A stretch of 64,000 bases of DNA from Desulfobotulus alkaliphilus (GCF_007830435.1 NZ_VLLC01000007.1:62001-126000); one strand, 5' to 3'; counted from the stretch's first letter, positions 34,201 through 44,437 are shown. The notes: generated by a model not told the origin, from the letters alone. A program made the numbers and translations.

Positions 34201-37200
34201 AAGGTAGAACGGGCACCCGCAAGGTTCTTTTCCACGATTTCCGCACTCTCCAGTGCCCTGCAAAGGTCACCGGAAAAATAGGCCTGTACGGTAAGATTCA
34301 GATGCCTGTGGAAAAGGGGCATGATGTCTTTGCCTTCCGGCTGCCCTCGCTCAGGATTTTTTCCGCAGGAGCTCTCGTCGGTATCCGCATCCCTTCCCAT
34401 GAGCAGCAGGGCTGTTCTGTAGTAATCATCAATGACATGGAGGGGAATGGTCTGCCGGATGCCCGAAGTCATGGCCCGGTACTGCTGTATCTGATGCACC
34501 ACCATTTCAAGGGGCTTTCCCGCGGCATAAAGGTGCAGGCAATAGACCATGGCGGACAGGGCCGCAAATTCGAAATCTCCCCTGTCAAGGCAGAGCCGGG
34601 AGGCTTTGGCCAATTCATCCAGCGTGGCATCCAAAGGCTCCTTCCAGTGGCGGATGAAGGCATTGCAGACAAAAACAACCCGACCCTCAATCTCGGTGGC
34701 ATGGAGCTTTTCCACAAGCCTTTGGGCAAGTTTTCCAAAATCATTGCCCTTCTCCACATCGCCCATCACGCCACAGAGAATAAGCCCGTAACCGGCAAAG
34801 ACATAGGGGGCTTCCCGTGAGAGGCCATGTTTCAGAAGAAGAGCAATTCTTCTGAAGGAAAGAACGGGAGAAAGCCGGGGCATTACCAGATAGGCGGTGG
34901 GAGCCAGCATGGTCATGATCCGGAGCACGGCCTCCTTTACAGGATCTTCCATGGCAGGAAGGGCCAGAAGATCCTCCATGGACCTGCCCGCCAGAAGGTA
35001 GCGGGTCTTTATAAGGCCCACGAGCAGGTGGGGGACTCCCGGATCTGAAGGAAGCTTCACGCCTGAATCTTTAAGAAAGGAAAGGGCAATTTCTATGGTT
35101 TTAAGGGGCTGATTCTTTGCTGCACAGGCATGCATGCGGGTAATCACCACGCCGGTCCGATCCAGCGAACTGCGGGCATTGCGGGTGACTGTCCGGGCCA
35201 TGGCTTCCATTTCTTCATATTGGCCTGTAAGGTAAAAGGCCTCTGCGGCTGCCGTATAAAGGTCAAGGGTAAGGTCGTAGTGCTTTTCCCACGGAGATTC
35301 AGGAAGCCAGGAGATTCCATGTTGAAAATAGTCCGAGGCCGCATCAAAGGCCGCAGAGGCTCTGGCCCTGCGTCCGGCGGCAAGGTTTAAGGCACTGAGC
35401 CCTTCCCCTTCCTTTTCCAAAACCTCCGGACAGTCACGACCCAGATTAAAATGGTTTACAATCTCAAAAAGGTGTTCCTCCTGCCCCTCGGAAGAAAGGG
35501 AGCCCAGCAGCAGACGCCCCACCCGGGCATGTACCGTTTTTTTATGATTCTCCGGGATCATGGAGCCTGCGGCCTGCTGCACCCGGTCATGGAGGAAACA
35601 GTAGCGGTTGGAAACACCTTCCCTTTCATGGGAAAGCCCCTCCACCGGAAGCACGCTTCCTGTAAATGGACCGGGAATATCCCCTGTTGCCATCACAAGC
35701 CCCGCCTTCAGTGCAGGCCACAGCTCCGAAAAGGTTTTGGTCAGGGGTTTTTCCCGGACAATGGAGAGGACGTCAAGGTCAAAGCTACTGCCGATGCAGG
35801 CGGCAAGCTGCAGAATTTCCTGGGTTTCTTCGGGCAGTTTCCCAAGCCTTGCCACCATGAGATCAATGACGTTATCCGTCATCCCAAGGCCTTCTATCCC
35901 AAAAAGATCCCAGACCCAGCGCCTGTTTTCCCTGTCAAAGACCAGCAGCTTTTCAAGGTGGAGGGTTTCAAGGAACTGATTAAGAAAAAAGGGATTGCCC
36001 CGGGTCTTTTCCAGACAGCGCTCCGCAAGGGGGCGAACCTCCTTCTTTTCGCAATGGAGGGTATCGGCAAGGAGCTGTTCCACGGAGGCAGGACTCAGGG
36101 GACTGAGGACCACAGCCCCAACAGGCACACCCGCCTTCCGGATTTTTTCCAGAACGGCTGACAGGGCATGGGTTTCATCCACATCCTTGTCCCGGTAGGC
36201 AAGAATGAAAAAAAGATGGCGGGTGCCGGGGCCGGTCATCAGGTATTCCAAAAGGCTTAAGGATGCGGCATCGGCCCACTGCATATCATCCAGAAAGATG
36301 AAAAGGGGCTGACCTTCCCGGACCAGCACCCGGAGAAAGTCCTGAAACACATGGCAGAAACGGTTTCTGGTTTCAGAGGCAGACAGCTCCGGAGCAGGGG
36401 GCTGGGAACCAATGAGCCATACCAGCTCAGGAATGACATCACTCATTACACCGGCATTGTTTCCCAAAGCTTCCAGAATCTTTTCCCGCCAGATACTAAG
36501 CGCATCCTCCCCATCGGCAAGCAGGGTCATAATCAGCGCACGGAGGGCCTCCAGTATGGGGGCATAGGGCACACTGCGTTTTAAAGGATCAAATTTACCC
36601 TCAATAAAAAATCCCCCCTTCTCCAGCCCGTGTTTCCGGATTTCACGGACAAGGGCGGATTTTCCCATACCGGCAGGCCCGCTCACAAGCAGGATGCCCG
36701 TTCTCTGGTAAGGGTCACTGAAGATCTCAAGGGCTTTTCCCAGAGCCTCGCTGCGTCCGTAGAGTTTCTGGGAAATTTCAAACCTTTCAAAAAGATCCTC
36801 TCCACCGGGAAGAAAGGTATCGATACGCTTCTTTGCCTGCCACTGATCCAGACAGTTCTGAAGGTCTGCAACAATCCCTGAAACGGACTGGTACCTGTCT
36901 TCCGCCATTTTTGCGAGAAGTTTCAGGATGACAGCGGAGACGGCCTCGGGAATCTCAGGTCTCAGCTGATGGGGAGGAAGCGGCATTTTTGCGATGTGGC
37001 TGTGCACAAGCCCTAAGGGGTCTTCGGAGTCAAAGGGAAAACGGCCCGTAAACATGAAATAGAAGGTCGCCCCAAGGGCGTAGAAATCACTGCGGTAATC
37101 CACTGCCCGGCCCATGCGTCCGGTCTGCTCCGGCGACATGCAGACAAGGGTTCCCTCCAGCACATTGGGATTCAGGATGGCCTGATGCTCACGGGAAAGT

Positions 37201-37670
37201 TCCGTGGAAACACCGTAATCCATCAAACGCAGGCTGTCTGTTTCCGGATTGTAGAGAATATTGGAAGGATTGATATCCTTGTGTATGACCTGCTGGCCGT
37301 GGATGCGGTCCAGGGTTTGTGCGATACGGATGGCAAGGGAGAGAAGCTCTTCAAGGCTTAAGCTGCGGGAGGCAAGGAAGGCTTCCAGGGTCTCTCCCCC
37401 CATATCCTCCTGCACCATGGCGTGGGAGTTCCCGAATCTTTCAAAGCCCAGAACCCGGATACCCCCATGGTCGGAGAGTTTCAGCCCGATCTCATATTCC
37501 CGTCTGAAGCGGGCGATCTCATCGGGGGACGGGTAGTCCCGGTTCAGGCATTTAAGGATGACGGGAAGGGCATCCGCCTCCCTTGTGGCACGAAAAATGA
37601 CCGAACGGGCACTCTGAAACAGAAGCTCCCGGATCTGATACCCTGAAATGTTCTGCCATTTTTCGTCCAT
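31254..37670 (-). CDS. Giant Ser/Thr kinase - AAA ATPase - GAF - PAS - histidine kinase - 2x receiver hybrid
   Basis: 2138 residues in one frame, no membrane helix. Order (approximate): Ser/Thr kinase 10-270 ([19 protein letters not shown]); AAA/STAND-type ATPase 300-690 (Walker [12 protein letters not shown] near 335; Walker [12 protein letters not shown] near 466); helical repeat region 700-1300; GAF 1340-1490; PAS 1507-1625; HisKA ([15 protein letters not shown], His near 1644); HATPase 1740-1860 ([18 protein letters not shown]); receiver 1 around 1880-1995 ([11 protein letters not shown]); receiver 2 around 2010-2138 ([17 protein letters not shown]). This is the cyanobacterial/deltaproteobacterial 'multi-sensor signal transduction multi-kinase' layout. 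In the Ser/Thr kinase the catalytic loop HKDINPSN looks intact, but DFG is DYG. The signal is unknown. Confidence 0.92.
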   Translation of the reverse strand: MDEKWQNISGYQIRELLFQSARSVIFRATREADALPVILKCLNRDYPSPDEIARFRREYEIGLKLSDHGGIRVLGFERFGNSHAMVQEDMGGETLEAFLASRSLSLEELLSLAIRIAQTLDRIHGQQVIHKDINPSNILYNPETDSLRLMDYGVSTELSREHQAILNPNVLEGTLVCMSPEQTGRMGRAVDYRSDFYALGATFYFMFTGRFPFDSEDPLGLVHSHIAKMPLPPHQLRPEIPEAVSAVILKLLAKMAEDRYQSVSGIVADLQNCLDQWQAKKRIDTFLPGGEDLFERFEISQKLYGRSEALGKALEIFSDPYQRTGILLVSGPAGMGKSALVREIRKHGLEKGGFFIEGKFDPLKRSVPYAPILEALRALIMTLLADGEDALSIWREKILEALGNNAGVMSDVIPELVWLIGSQPPAPELSASETRNRFCHVFQDFLRVLVREGQPLFIFLDDMQWADAASLSLLEYLMTGPGTRHLFFILAYRDKDVDETHALSAVLEKIRKAGVPVGAVVLSPLSPASVEQLLADTLHCEKKEVRPLAERCLEKTRGNPFFLNQFLETLHLEKLLVFDRENRRWVWDLFGIEGLGMTDNVIDLMVARLGKLPEETQEILQLAACIGSSFDLDVLSIVREKPLTKTFSELWPALKAGLVMATGDIPGPFTGSVLPVEGLSHEREGVSNRYCFLHDRVQQAAGSMIPENHKKTVHARVGRLLLGSLSSEGQEEHLFEIVNHFNLGRDCPEVLEKEGEGLSALNLAAGRRARASAAFDAASDYFQHGISWLPESPWEKHYDLTLDLYTAAAEAFYLTGQYEEMEAMARTVTRNARSSLDRTGVVITRMHACAAKNQPLKTIEIALSFLKDSGVKLPSDPGVPHLLVGLIKTRYLLAGRSMEDLLALPAMEDPVKEAVLRIMTMLAPTAYLVMPRLSPVLSFRRIALLLKHGLSREAPYVFAGYGLILCGVMGDVEKGNDFGKLAQRLVEKLHATEIEGRVVFVCNAFIRHWKEPLDATLDELAKASRLCLDRGDFEFAALSAMVYCLHLYAAGKPLEMVVHQIQQYRAMTSGIRQTIPLHVIDDYYRTALLLMGRDADTDESSCGKNPERGQPEGKDIMPLFHRHLNLTVQAYFSGDLCRALESAEIVEKNLAGARSTFALPFFYFYESLIRLGRLPLLSGSEKRRFLRKVAASQKKMKKWAKHAPMNHLHRWHLVEAERCRIRGSVLNAMGHYREAIGLARASGFLQDEALANELYGEFLMGEGDEKPAALYMKEAYYAYTLWGARMRTGAMERRHPGLLAGLAVSERRFGPMTSISSSSLDTGGEALDLMSIVKISQALSGEVDYAKLLKKIMGYLIENAGAQQGALILKEGDSLMVQALAASDSEPLVFPDGLALDACDVLVPSIVYYTARTGRELVLENASGEGIFAHDTQVVYKKILSLLCMPIIQQGKLTGLLYLENNGAKGVFTGDRVQVLNILCAQVGISIENAKLYRKLHESEKKYRGIFEHVAVGIFQASMGGRILTINPAMATICGYTSMEEALEKHGDAKKQYVNPEKRSEFVGLIEKHGIVHNFETEMYRKNGEIMQVSLSAGMIYDEHKNPLYIQGILEDVTARKEAEAFRIAKESAEAASQAKTRFLADMSHEIRTPMNAILGMADLLWETRLDHEQKRFVDIIRNAGESLLHLVNDILDISKVEAGKLELERISFHLPDLVETVCEVLALKVHEKQIEFLCDIHPDLPWQLVGDPARLRQVLTNLIGNAIKFTEAGEILVAVREESRGERLEILFSVQDSGIGISEEAQGRLFQDFQQADAATTRKYGGTGLGLAICKKLVEAMGGRLWVESEPGRGSTFAFTCIFDPDTVVHNVRDFRAAGLSVLLADDHDGSRSILGRMLGEWGAEVLGVESGEAVLEALSARSFDRILLDARMPGMDGFRTAEKILELYGDLGNTVILLTSDGISEQISKASHLGIPVKLVKPVKGSDLKIIFSGADILKEKAAASRAGEGASEEGLRPLSILLVEDHVVNQTLFAVNLKNIPHRLEVAANGREGFEKFKESVFDLVFMDKEMPVMDGLEAARHIRQWERENGKHETPIIALTAHALKEMEGELLAAGCTAYMSKPFKKSELLGILKTYAR

Positions 37671-37926
37671 TGCAGACCTTTAATGATGCAGACCTTTTGT
37701 GGCCGCCGGAAAAAGGGAGGGAGAGGAAGTCAAAAAAATAACGGACTTATCATACACCAGATCCATTCATCTGTGCAATCGGACTTACGGTGGTGGAATA
37801 AGGCATCGAAATATACCCCACCATTCCAAATCTGAGGTTTGATATTAAGGATAATACTGATAGCTTACTGTAAGGGAAGTTTATGAAAAATCAGCAATAA
37901 CAACCTCCACTTCATCCCCCATGATT

Positions 37927-38973
37927 TCAGACCCCTTTACTTCTTTTTTTGACGAGCAACTCTGCGGACCGTTTCAGATCCTCGATGTAGTTCTGATCAG
38001 CCTGCTGCTGAACTTCGAGGCGGCGTTTTGCAGCAAAGTGATCATATTGGCTACTGGCATAATCCAGAGCCTGCTGATGTTTCATGTTCCCTGCATTTTC
38101 CAGAGCGGGTAATTCAACATCATTCAAGAACTTATCGAGAAAAAGCTCCCAGTCGGCCATTCGAATGGTCTGGCGACGCTGGGCACGGAATTCAGCCTGA
38201 TCCAGAAACATGACCGTAATACGATTCAGAGTATCTATTTCTTCTTTGTCCAGATAGTTTTTGGCGGTTCCCACATCGGCTTTCAGTACCCGTGAGCCTT
38301 TCCAGCTGGTAAGCCCCATGTTAGGCAATTCAGCATTGGCACGCTTCTTTACAATTTCCGCTGCTGTAAGACCGGTAGCGGCATAGTGCATCTTATTCTG
38401 CATGGTAGCAAAAAAAAGCCGTGTTTGTTTTTCCCCTTCCTGATAGTCACTGGCCAGAGCAAAAATATTTCTGATCATCAGGTAAACCCTTGCTTCGCTG
38501 GAACGGATTTCCCGGATACGAGCCAGAAGCTCATCAAAATAATCTGTAATGCCCGCAGTTCCCTTAAGCCGGTCATCATCCATGGTGAAGCCCTTGACCA
38601 GATATTCACAGATCCGTTCATTTGCCCATTTTCTGAACTGGGCACCTCGTCTGGACCGAACCCGAAAACCAACGGCAAGGATCATCTCCAGATTATAATG
38701 ATCAATCAGGCGCCCTACCTGTCTTGTACCTTCCATTTGAACTATCCGGAATTTCCGGACAGTTGTCTCTGGCAGTAATTCTTCATCATCGAAAATATTC
38801 TGTATATGTTCATTTATAGTACGAACATCTTTTTGAAAAAGCTCCGCAATAAGCTTTTGGCTCAACCAGACGGTCTCACCTTCCAGCCGCACCTGAACCG
38901 GACCGCCTGCCCCCTGCCCCTGATACAGCAATAACTCCCCCTGGGGCCGTTTTTCTTCCTTATTTTCCATCAA
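37927..38973 (-). CDS. rhuM: RhuM-family protein
   Basis: 348 residues matching the 'virulence protein RhuM' family: LLYQGQGAGGPVQVRLEGET, VWLSQKLIAELFQKDVRTI, RKFRIVQMEGTRQVGRLIDH, YNLEMILAVGFRVRSRRGAQ, FRKWANERICEYLVKGFTMD, then a helical C-terminus rich in charged residues. The N-terminal part is a KilA-N/Bro-like DNA-binding-type domain found in phage and mobile islands. Despite its name, no virulence mechanism is established. It is typically carried on mobile DNA. Here a MITE lies just upstream (39027), and its insertion may have modified the promoter. Confidence 0.88.
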   Translation of the reverse strand: MMENKEEKRPQGELLLYQGQGAGGPVQVRLEGETVWLSQKLIAELFQKDVRTINEHIQNIFDDEELLPETTVRKFRIVQMEGTRQVGRLIDHYNLEMILAVGFRVRSRRGAQFRKWANERICEYLVKGFTMDDDRLKGTAGITDYFDELLARIREIRSSEARVYLMIRNIFALASDYQEGEKQTRLFFATMQNKMHYAATGLTAAEIVKKRANAELPNMGLTSWKGSRVLKADVGTAKNYLDKEEIDTLNRITVMFLDQAEFRAQRRQTIRMADWELFLDKFLNDVELPALENAGNMKHQQALDYASSQYDHFAAKRRLEVQQQADQNYIEDLKRSAELLVKKRSKGV

Positions 38974-39026
38974 AAAACCTCGCTGAGAATGAACACTATC
39001 TCTTTTTTCATCGGTTCATTTTTTTT

Positions 39027-39371
39027 GTAATTATTCAGCACAATTTATTTCGAACTGCCAATGCTGTAATTGCAGCAGCTTCGTATTGTTGCAAGGCTCC
39101 GGGGCTATTTGAAAGTGACATTGCAATCGTTTCGGATCAGAGCTTTGCAGGCCTGTGCGAAAGAAGCGGCAAACTGTCTGGGCCGCCACAAAGGCAGCGT
39201 GCTTAAGCCTGCTATGGCAATCAAAAAGCTTATCCTGCCTGTGGCGGGGAGTTTTTGCCGCTTCCGCACAGGGCAAGAAGCTCCCGAATAAGATTGCGTC
39301 ACGGGCAAATAGCTTGGAGCCTGTGCATCTGTCTTGCAGGTATGATATGAAAAACTGTGCTGAACAGTTAC
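39027..39371. mobile_element. IS66-like non-autonomous element (MITE), copy 3
   Basis: 345 bp with ends GTAATTATTCAGCACA.. and ..TGTGCTGAACAGTTAC. It is flanked on both sides by CATTTTTTTT (10 bases, possibly an 8-bp duplication lengthened by slippage in the T run). It is closest to copy 2 in having no internal insertions. It lies between rhuM and the truncated AAA gene. Confidence 0.87.
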
Positions 39372-39415
39372 CATTTTTTTTAAATTTTCTTCCCCCTAGC
39401 GCAGGATTTCCCTCG

Positions 39416-39616
39416 CTACTTCCACCTTTCTCCCCGTATTACGCAACTCAAGGAAGTAGGTGACCAGACGCAGTCCTTCAGAAAGCCGAACACCTGAAAC
39501 AGTGTTGATTTACCGGTTCCGTTTGCACCGACAACCACACAGAAAGGGGAGATGCCAGACATCCGGACATCCTGAAACAGCTTGAAATTTTTCAGGCGAA
39601 GCGATTCTATTCTCAT
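39416..39616 (-). pseudogene. N-terminal stub of an AAA (OLD/RecF-like) ATPase
   Basis: From ATG 39616 (GAGG upstream) it reads MRIESLRLKNFKLFQDVRMS, then VVVGANGTGKSTLFQVFGFL: the first strand and Walker A of OLD/RecF-type ATPases, which are common in phage-defence loci. After FLKD the similarity ends. In another frame the tail reads YFLELRNTGRKVEVAREILR, stop, which may be the C-terminus of the same or another protein. The central several hundred residues are missing, so this is a deletion remnant, next to MITE copy 3. Confidence 0.72.
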
Positions 39617-40107
39617 GATATGCCTCGTTATTCCATTTCCAGCATTTCATAAAATGCAAGCTGGGTTGCTTGTGCTGCGTTAATCCCTGCGGGTCCGCCA
39701 GTGTTTGATCCGTCGCAGCCGCTGTTTCCGCTGCCATTCACCTGGCAACAGACAACCTCCACAGCCTGAATGCCGAACACTTAAAAATCTTTTTTATACC
39801 CTTTTCCGCTGGAATACCACCCTGCAAACGGCCCTTTTAAAAAAGCTGCCTTTCACGAAAAGGCCGGGCATTGTCTTTCTGCAAAAAGACAGATAAGAAA
39901 GATTCCTGAGAATAAAACAGGGCGTTTTTTCTACAAAAGGGAGCCCCTTTTACCCGCCCCCTCATTTCCCTCACCTGTGACATTACACTTTCTTATGGGA
40001 TGGTTCTGGATATGAAAAACCCAATCCGATAAAAGACAGGCCTGAGAGCCAGACCCCGAACCCGTATACAGAAACTTCGACAAACCACCGGCCAGAAAGG
40101 AGACCTT
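39617..40107. other. 491-bp intergenic region, no gene seen
   Basis: Several short frames occur on both strands, but none has a ribosome site plus protein-like composition. It must hold the promoter of the PAS-like gene at 40108 (AAAGGAG at 40096-40102). No hairpin or repeat stood out. Confidence 0.4.
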
Positions 40108-40638
40108 ATGAGCATACCGGATACGGAATATCTGCTGGATAAAGGAGATCGTATTGTCTCCGTTGGTGGTGCCTGGGACAGTTTTGCAAAAGAAAACGGG
40201 GCCGCAAAGGTTTTTTCAGGGGATGTCTGCGGCCGATCTGTCTGGGATTATGTAACAGGTGATGCAACCAGAATGTGGCTGGAGGCCCTCTTCCAGCTTG
40301 CCCGATTGCGCCGGACAGAAATAGAACGGCCCTACCGCTGCGACTCTCCCGACGTAAAAAGATTCATGCGTATGCGCATCGCTGTGGAACAGGGGGGCCT
40401 GCTGCGCATAGGCCATGAAATTCTGGCAACGGAAAAACGCCCGGCATCCGTGCATATTCAATACGGTTCAGAAACCACAAAAAACCTCAGACAACGATGC
40501 AGCATCTGTGGCCGGATACGTGGCGATGGATGGCAGGAGCCGCATCCCGAGGATGCTGATATTTCCGGCATCCTTGTTGTGATTTATACGGTCTGCAAGG
40601 ACTGCCGCGTTTATCCACATTCCCGTAACCTGTCGTAA
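40108..40638 (+). CDS. PAS-like protein with a C-terminal zinc-ribbon-like motif
   Basis: 176 residues; GAAAGGAG precedes ATG 40108. The first ~110 residues look like a PAS-type sensor (DRIVSVGGAWDSFAKENGA, GRSVWDYVTGDATRMWLEAL, RPYRCDSPDVKRFMRMRIAV). The C-terminal part contains CSICGRIRGDGWQ and YTVCKDCRVYP, four cysteines spaced as in a zinc ribbon. Such proteins occur as single-domain sensors in many Proteobacteria. No output domain is fused, and the neighbour (acyltransferase) does not explain the role. Confidence 0.6.
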   Translation: MSIPDTEYLLDKGDRIVSVGGAWDSFAKENGAAKVFSGDVCGRSVWDYVTGDATRMWLEALFQLARLRRTEIERPYRCDSPDVKRFMRMRIAVEQGGLLRIGHEILATEKRPASVHIQYGSETTKNLRQRCSICGRIRGDGWQEPHPEDADISGILVVIYTVCKDCRVYPHSRNLS

Positions 40639-40755
40639 AAAAATAAAAAAACACCTGAAAAACCTTGAGAAACCTGCCCTTCAGTGCTATCAATAGCCTC
40701 CCTTGAAATCTTTATTTTGCGGGACAAAAAAAACTGTCTAAATGAAGGATACCCC

Positions 40756-41682
40756 ATGCATACCCCCCTTGCCCGTCTCAAAGGCTGTATGGTTATTACG
40801 GCCATTGCCCTTTCAACCCTCATCCTTTTTATTCCCCTGATTGCCGTCACCCTTGTCAAGGTGCTGATCCCCCTTAAACTCAGCCGCCTTGTCTGCACCC
40901 GCATGATCATCGGCATCAGCACCTCCTGGATTCAGGTGAACAACCTCATCTTTTCCCTTTTCCACAGAACCCGCTGGGAAATCCGTGGCGGTGAGAACCT
41001 TTCACCCGAAGGCTGGTATCTGGTTCTCTGCAACCACCAGAGCTGGGTGGACATCTTTGCACTCCAGAGAAATTTGAACGACAAAATTCCCTTTCTTAAA
41101 TTCTTTTTAAAACAGGAACTGATCTGGGTGCCTGTCATGGGCCTTGTGTGGTGGGCACAGGATTATCCCTTCATGAAACGCTACTCCAAGGAATATATCC
41201 TGAAAAACCCCCATAAAAAGGGAAAGGATCTGGAAGCCACCCGGAAAGCCTGTGAAAAATTCCGCACAACCCCGGTCTCTGTCATGAATTTTGTGGAAGG
41301 CACCCGCATTACCGAAGCCAAGCATCTCCGCCAGAAAAGTCCCTTCCGGAGACTGCTCAGGCCCAAGTCCGCAGGAACGGCCTTTGTTCTTTCCGCCATG
41401 GGCAGGGAGATGAACACCATCGTGGATGTTACCCTTGCCTATCCCCATGGCGTGCCTTCTTTCTGGCAGTTCATCTGCGGTAATGTTCCCCTGATCCGCA
41501 TGCACATCCGCACCCTTGCCATCCATGAAGAACTGCGGGGGGACTATTTCAATGACAGGGATTTCAGGGAATCCTTTCAGAAGGAGCTGAATGCCATATG
41601 GGAAGAAAAGGATATACTCCTTGCCCGAATGATGGAACCTGTCTGGCTGGAAGCAGAGGATGACGTAAAAAAAGTTGCCTGA
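40756..41682 (+). CDS. Membrane acyltransferase of the PlsC/LPLAT family (YihG-like)
   Basis: 308 residues from ATG 40756 (GAAGG seven bases before). An N-terminal hydrophobic hairpin anchors it in the inner membrane. The acyltransferase motifs are CNHQSWVDIFAL (HX4D), DYPFMKR and NFVEGTRIT. It should transfer an acyl chain from acyl-ACP/CoA to a lysophospholipid or similar. The length and the NHQSWVD/FVEGTR pair resemble E. coli YihG. It stands directly upstream of the Wadjet locus (135 bases) but is probably not part of it. Confidence 0.9.
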   Translation: MHTPLARLKGCMVITAIALSTLILFIPLIAVTLVKVLIPLKLSRLVCTRMIIGISTSWIQVNNLIFSLFHRTRWEIRGGENLSPEGWYLVLCNHQSWVDIFALQRNLNDKIPFLKFFLKQELIWVPVMGLVWWAQDYPFMKRYSKEYILKNPHKKGKDLEATRKACEKFRTTPVSVMNFVEGTRITEAKHLRQKSPFRRLLRPKSAGTAFVLSAMGREMNTIVDVTLAYPHGVPSFWQFICGNVPLIRMHIRTLAIHEELRGDYFNDRDFRESFQKELNAIWEEKDILLARMMEPVWLEAEDDVKKVA

Positions 41683-41817
41683 TGGCTATGTTTTTTCGAC
41701 TGCTGCGATGATATCATGCCTCCTGCGAGATCAGGCCCCTGACTGCCCCCTGGCCTGCAGGGACAGGCCTGTGATCTTCCATGCCTGCCTGAGGAGAAAG
41801 GAAGCAAGCAGACAACC

Positions 41818-43392
41818 ATGTCCATTCAGCTTGAACTCATCGACTTTGTTAAAAAAAATCTTCCGGATACACCCGATGACCCGGCGGCTTTTGAGGCATC
41901 GAAAGGCCCCTCCTCTCCGGGTTTCGGGCCGGATGTCAGCCGGGCTGTGCATTCCGCCCTGATCCTCAGGCCCGTTTTTGAGCTGGAAACCCGGCGTTTT
42001 GCCCAGGGGGAGGAGGCCTTCAGCGGGGAGATCTGGGGGCAGGTGGATCTGCTGTGGACGGCATTCGCCATTCTGGATGTCATCTCTGAGCTTACCGAAT
42101 ACCAGATCGGCGCCACCCGCAGCGAGGTGGTGCAGAAAATCCTTCCCCTTCTCCGCCAGCAGATGACCCCTGGGAAAAAATCTTTTTCCGATGAGGCCCT
42201 TGGGGAAGTCACCGCAAAAATATTTGATCATCTCACCAACCGGACCCACCGCTACCTGCCCTTTTCCTGCCCCTTTTTTGACGCAGATGCCGGACGCTAC
42301 CGCACCCGCCGTTTCTGGCTCATCAAAAATGTTTATACGGGCGAAGGCAGCGAAGCCCTCTTTGCCCTCACGGAAGAAGGCTACACCGCCTATTTCGGCC
42401 TGCACGAAACCAGTGCCCTGGATGCCGCTGCCATCGGCAACCTGCGCATCAAGCTGCTCATTGAAAGGGGCAATCTGGATGACGCCATAGCCGTGGCTGA
42501 AAGCAACCGCAGGCAGTGCGCCAGAAAAGCCGGAGAAGTGCGAACGGTACGCCGTCAGATCAGCCGGAACATCAAGGCCCTTGCCTTTGACCGAATTCAG
42601 GCTCTGGCCGAAGAGGGGGTCAACCAGGTCATGGATATCCAGAAGGAAGGCAACCGGCTGCACAACCTTGTCATCGAAAACCTGCATGGCAGCGGATACA
42701 GGGGCCACAGCAGCACCCTGTACAGGCTGGCCGATAAGCTTGAGGCCTTAAGCCACCAGCTGATGAAGCTTTCCGGCCAGTTACAGAGCCTGCCCGAAGA
42801 CTACCAGAAGCACAGCCACAAACTTTTCAGAAAAGAGGCCCCAGGGGTATTTCCCGGCATGGATGAGGTCATGGAGAGGATTTTCTCTTTAGATGAGGAA
42901 AACGCCGCCCGCATGGGAAGCGAGTTCATCGCCCGCATGAACCCTCCGGCAAGAAGACCCCTTTTTGATCCGGCATCGGTGATTGAGGCCTGCGACCGCG
43001 CCCTGGAACGGAAAAACCCGCCGGGCGATCAGAATCAGGTCATTTTCGAGGTGGACGGCGAACCCATGCTGCGTTTTCAGCCGGAACTGAATGAAAAGCT
43101 GATGCTTGAGGCCTTTCATCTGATCCACGATCATGTTTACCGCAAAAAAGAAATGAAACTGAGTCAGATTCTGGAACAGGCCCTGACAGAATCCAAAGAA
43201 GGTCTTTTCCCCGTGGCTGCGGCCATGGCCGTATTTCAGTGCCTTGTGGAAAAACGCATTGCAGACAGGTATGGCATCCATGTGGACATGCCCGACCCGC
43301 AAAGCCGCATCACCATGGATCTCGGAAGCGGAAGACGCTACCGGGGCCATGAACTGCGGCTGAGGCAGCGGGTTTCCAATCTCACTGGATGA
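41818..43392 (+). CDS. jetA: Wadjet subunit JetA (kleisin, MksF/MukF-like)
   Basis: 524 residues, soluble and mostly helical. The N-terminal half looks like winged-helix kleisin material (DLLWTAFAILDVISELTEYQ; LFALTEEGYTAYFGL). The middle is a long helical region (NRRQCARKAGEVRTVRRQIS) and the C-terminus is again compact. I assign it by position and size: the first gene of a set with an MksE-like protein, a 1466-aa SMC-like ATPase and, further on, a Toprim protein. In Wadjet, JetA bridges the JetC heads, and the complex extrudes loops and cuts small circular plasmids. AAGGAAG lies somewhat far upstream of the ATG. Confidence 0.78.
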   Translation: MSIQLELIDFVKKNLPDTPDDPAAFEASKGPSSPGFGPDVSRAVHSALILRPVFELETRRFAQGEEAFSGEIWGQVDLLWTAFAILDVISELTEYQIGATRSEVVQKILPLLRQQMTPGKKSFSDEALGEVTAKIFDHLTNRTHRYLPFSCPFFDADAGRYRTRRFWLIKNVYTGEGSEALFALTEEGYTAYFGLHETSALDAAAIGNLRIKLLIERGNLDDAIAVAESNRRQCARKAGEVRTVRRQISRNIKALAFDRIQALAEEGVNQVMDIQKEGNRLHNLVIENLHGSGYRGHSSTLYRLADKLEALSHQLMKLSGQLQSLPEDYQKHSHKLFRKEAPGVFPGMDEVMERIFSLDEENAARMGSEFIARMNPPARRPLFDPASVIEACDRALERKNPPGDQNQVIFEVDGEPMLRFQPELNEKLMLEAFHLIHDHVYRKKEMKLSQILEQALTESKEGLFPVAAAMAVFQCLVEKRIADRYGIHVDMPDPQSRITMDLGSGRRYRGHELRLRQRVSNLTG

Positions 43393-43418
43393 TATCCTTT
43401 ATCTGAAGGAGTTGATTG

Positions 43419-43586
43419 ATGAAAATTGATATGAGTTCCAAAGCCATTACCGAGCGCCTACAAACCGTCAGCCAGTTAAGAAAAGCATGTCTCGCCCTTG
43501 CCAGAACCAGTATCGCTAAAAAAATCATTAAAGAACATGCTTCCAATGAATCCGTTCAGAAAACAGCCCTTGCCCTTGGCCGATAA
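43419..43586 (+). CDS. Small ORF between jetA and jetB
   Basis: A 55-aa frame, ATG 43419 to TAA 43586, with a near-ideal GAAGGAG eight bases before the start. It begins MKIDMSSKAITERLQTVSQL and continues RKACLALARTSIAKKIIKEH. It is basic and predicted helical. It lies 27 bases after jetA and 57 before jetB, so it would be co-transcribed with the defence operon. No known family. It may be an unrelated small gene (for example an orphan antitoxin-like protein) or a missed accessory subunit. Confidence 0.45.
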   Translation: MKIDMSSKAITERLQTVSQLRKACLALARTSIAKKIIKEHASNESVQKTALALGR

Positions 43587-43642
43587 AGCTGTAACGGATT
43601 TACCCTCATCACCAGCCCAGTCAAGTCAGGATCCATTGCATT

Positions 43643-44437
43643 ATGGAAAACCATACGGAATCCCTCCATGCGGCCAGCCGCCTGATTTATTTAAGCCTCA
43701 TCCACAGCAGCGGCAGCCGCAGGGCCATGGCCCCCTTTGCCAGCGAAATGGCCGAACTCCTCCAGCGTTTTCAGTCCCAGGAAAGCTTCCGCCAGATGGT
43801 GGAAACGGGCCTGAAGGCCATGGAACTGCGGCTCCTTGCCCTGGAAGACAAAGGCCTTCGCCTTTCCGCCCGGCGTTCGGACAGTTTTTTTGCCGCCACC
43901 CTCACGGACTACGGAAAGCTCCTTGCCAGAAGTGACCTCAAAGCCGCAGAAATCCTTCCCGTTCACTGCGCCATTGCCACGGCCTTTTTTCCGACGGAGG
44001 CGGATCTGGATGCTCCTGTGGAGGATCTGGGTGCCATTGTCATTGTGGATGTCATGGATATCCTCAAGCGTTTTGCCCTTGCGGAATTGGCCCTGCCCGA
44101 TGGAGAAACAAGGCTGCATCCCCAGGTGAAAAGCGTTGCCGAACGCCTCCGGCTTCTGCCCGAAGACAATCCGGACAGGCAAAGGGCAGGCAGCGGTACG
44201 AGCTGGGTGGAACTGATCACCATCGTACTGGATCACATGGTGGAAACGGGCTATCTGCTGGCCTTTGAAGAAACACCGGGGGAGGTGGAATACAGACCAA
44301 CCCCTGCCTATCAGACCGCCCTTCGGGAAGGTATTGTCTATGCCTTCCATGCCTTCCGGGATATTGTGAAGGCCGCTTCCCTGGAGGAAAAAAACACCGC
44401 CGGAAGTGCGGCCGGGGAAGGAGAATCCCATGTTTAG
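43643..44437 (+). CDS. jetB: Wadjet subunit JetB (KITE protein, MksE/MukE-like)
   Basis: 264 residues, in the size range of MksE/JetB (DUF4194-like). Helical with a predicted winged-helix C-terminal half: LGAIVIVDVMDILKRFALAE, WVELITIVLDHMVETGYLLA, VEYRPTPAYQTALREGIVYA. JetB binds JetA and regulates the ATPase heads. Its last 8 bases overlap the start of jetC (44430), which indicates translational coupling. The ribosome site is weak (AGGA 12 bases away), consistent with coupling to upstream translation. Confidence 0.78.
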   Translation: MENHTESLHAASRLIYLSLIHSSGSRRAMAPFASEMAELLQRFQSQESFRQMVETGLKAMELRLLALEDKGLRLSARRSDSFFAATLTDYGKLLARSDLKAAEILPVHCAIATAFFPTEADLDAPVEDLGAIVIVDVMDILKRFALAELALPDGETRLHPQVKSVAERLRLLPEDNPDRQRAGSGTSWVELITIVLDHMVETGYLLAFEETPGEVEYRPTPAYQTALREGIVYAFHAFRDIVKAASLEEKNTAGSAAGEGESHV

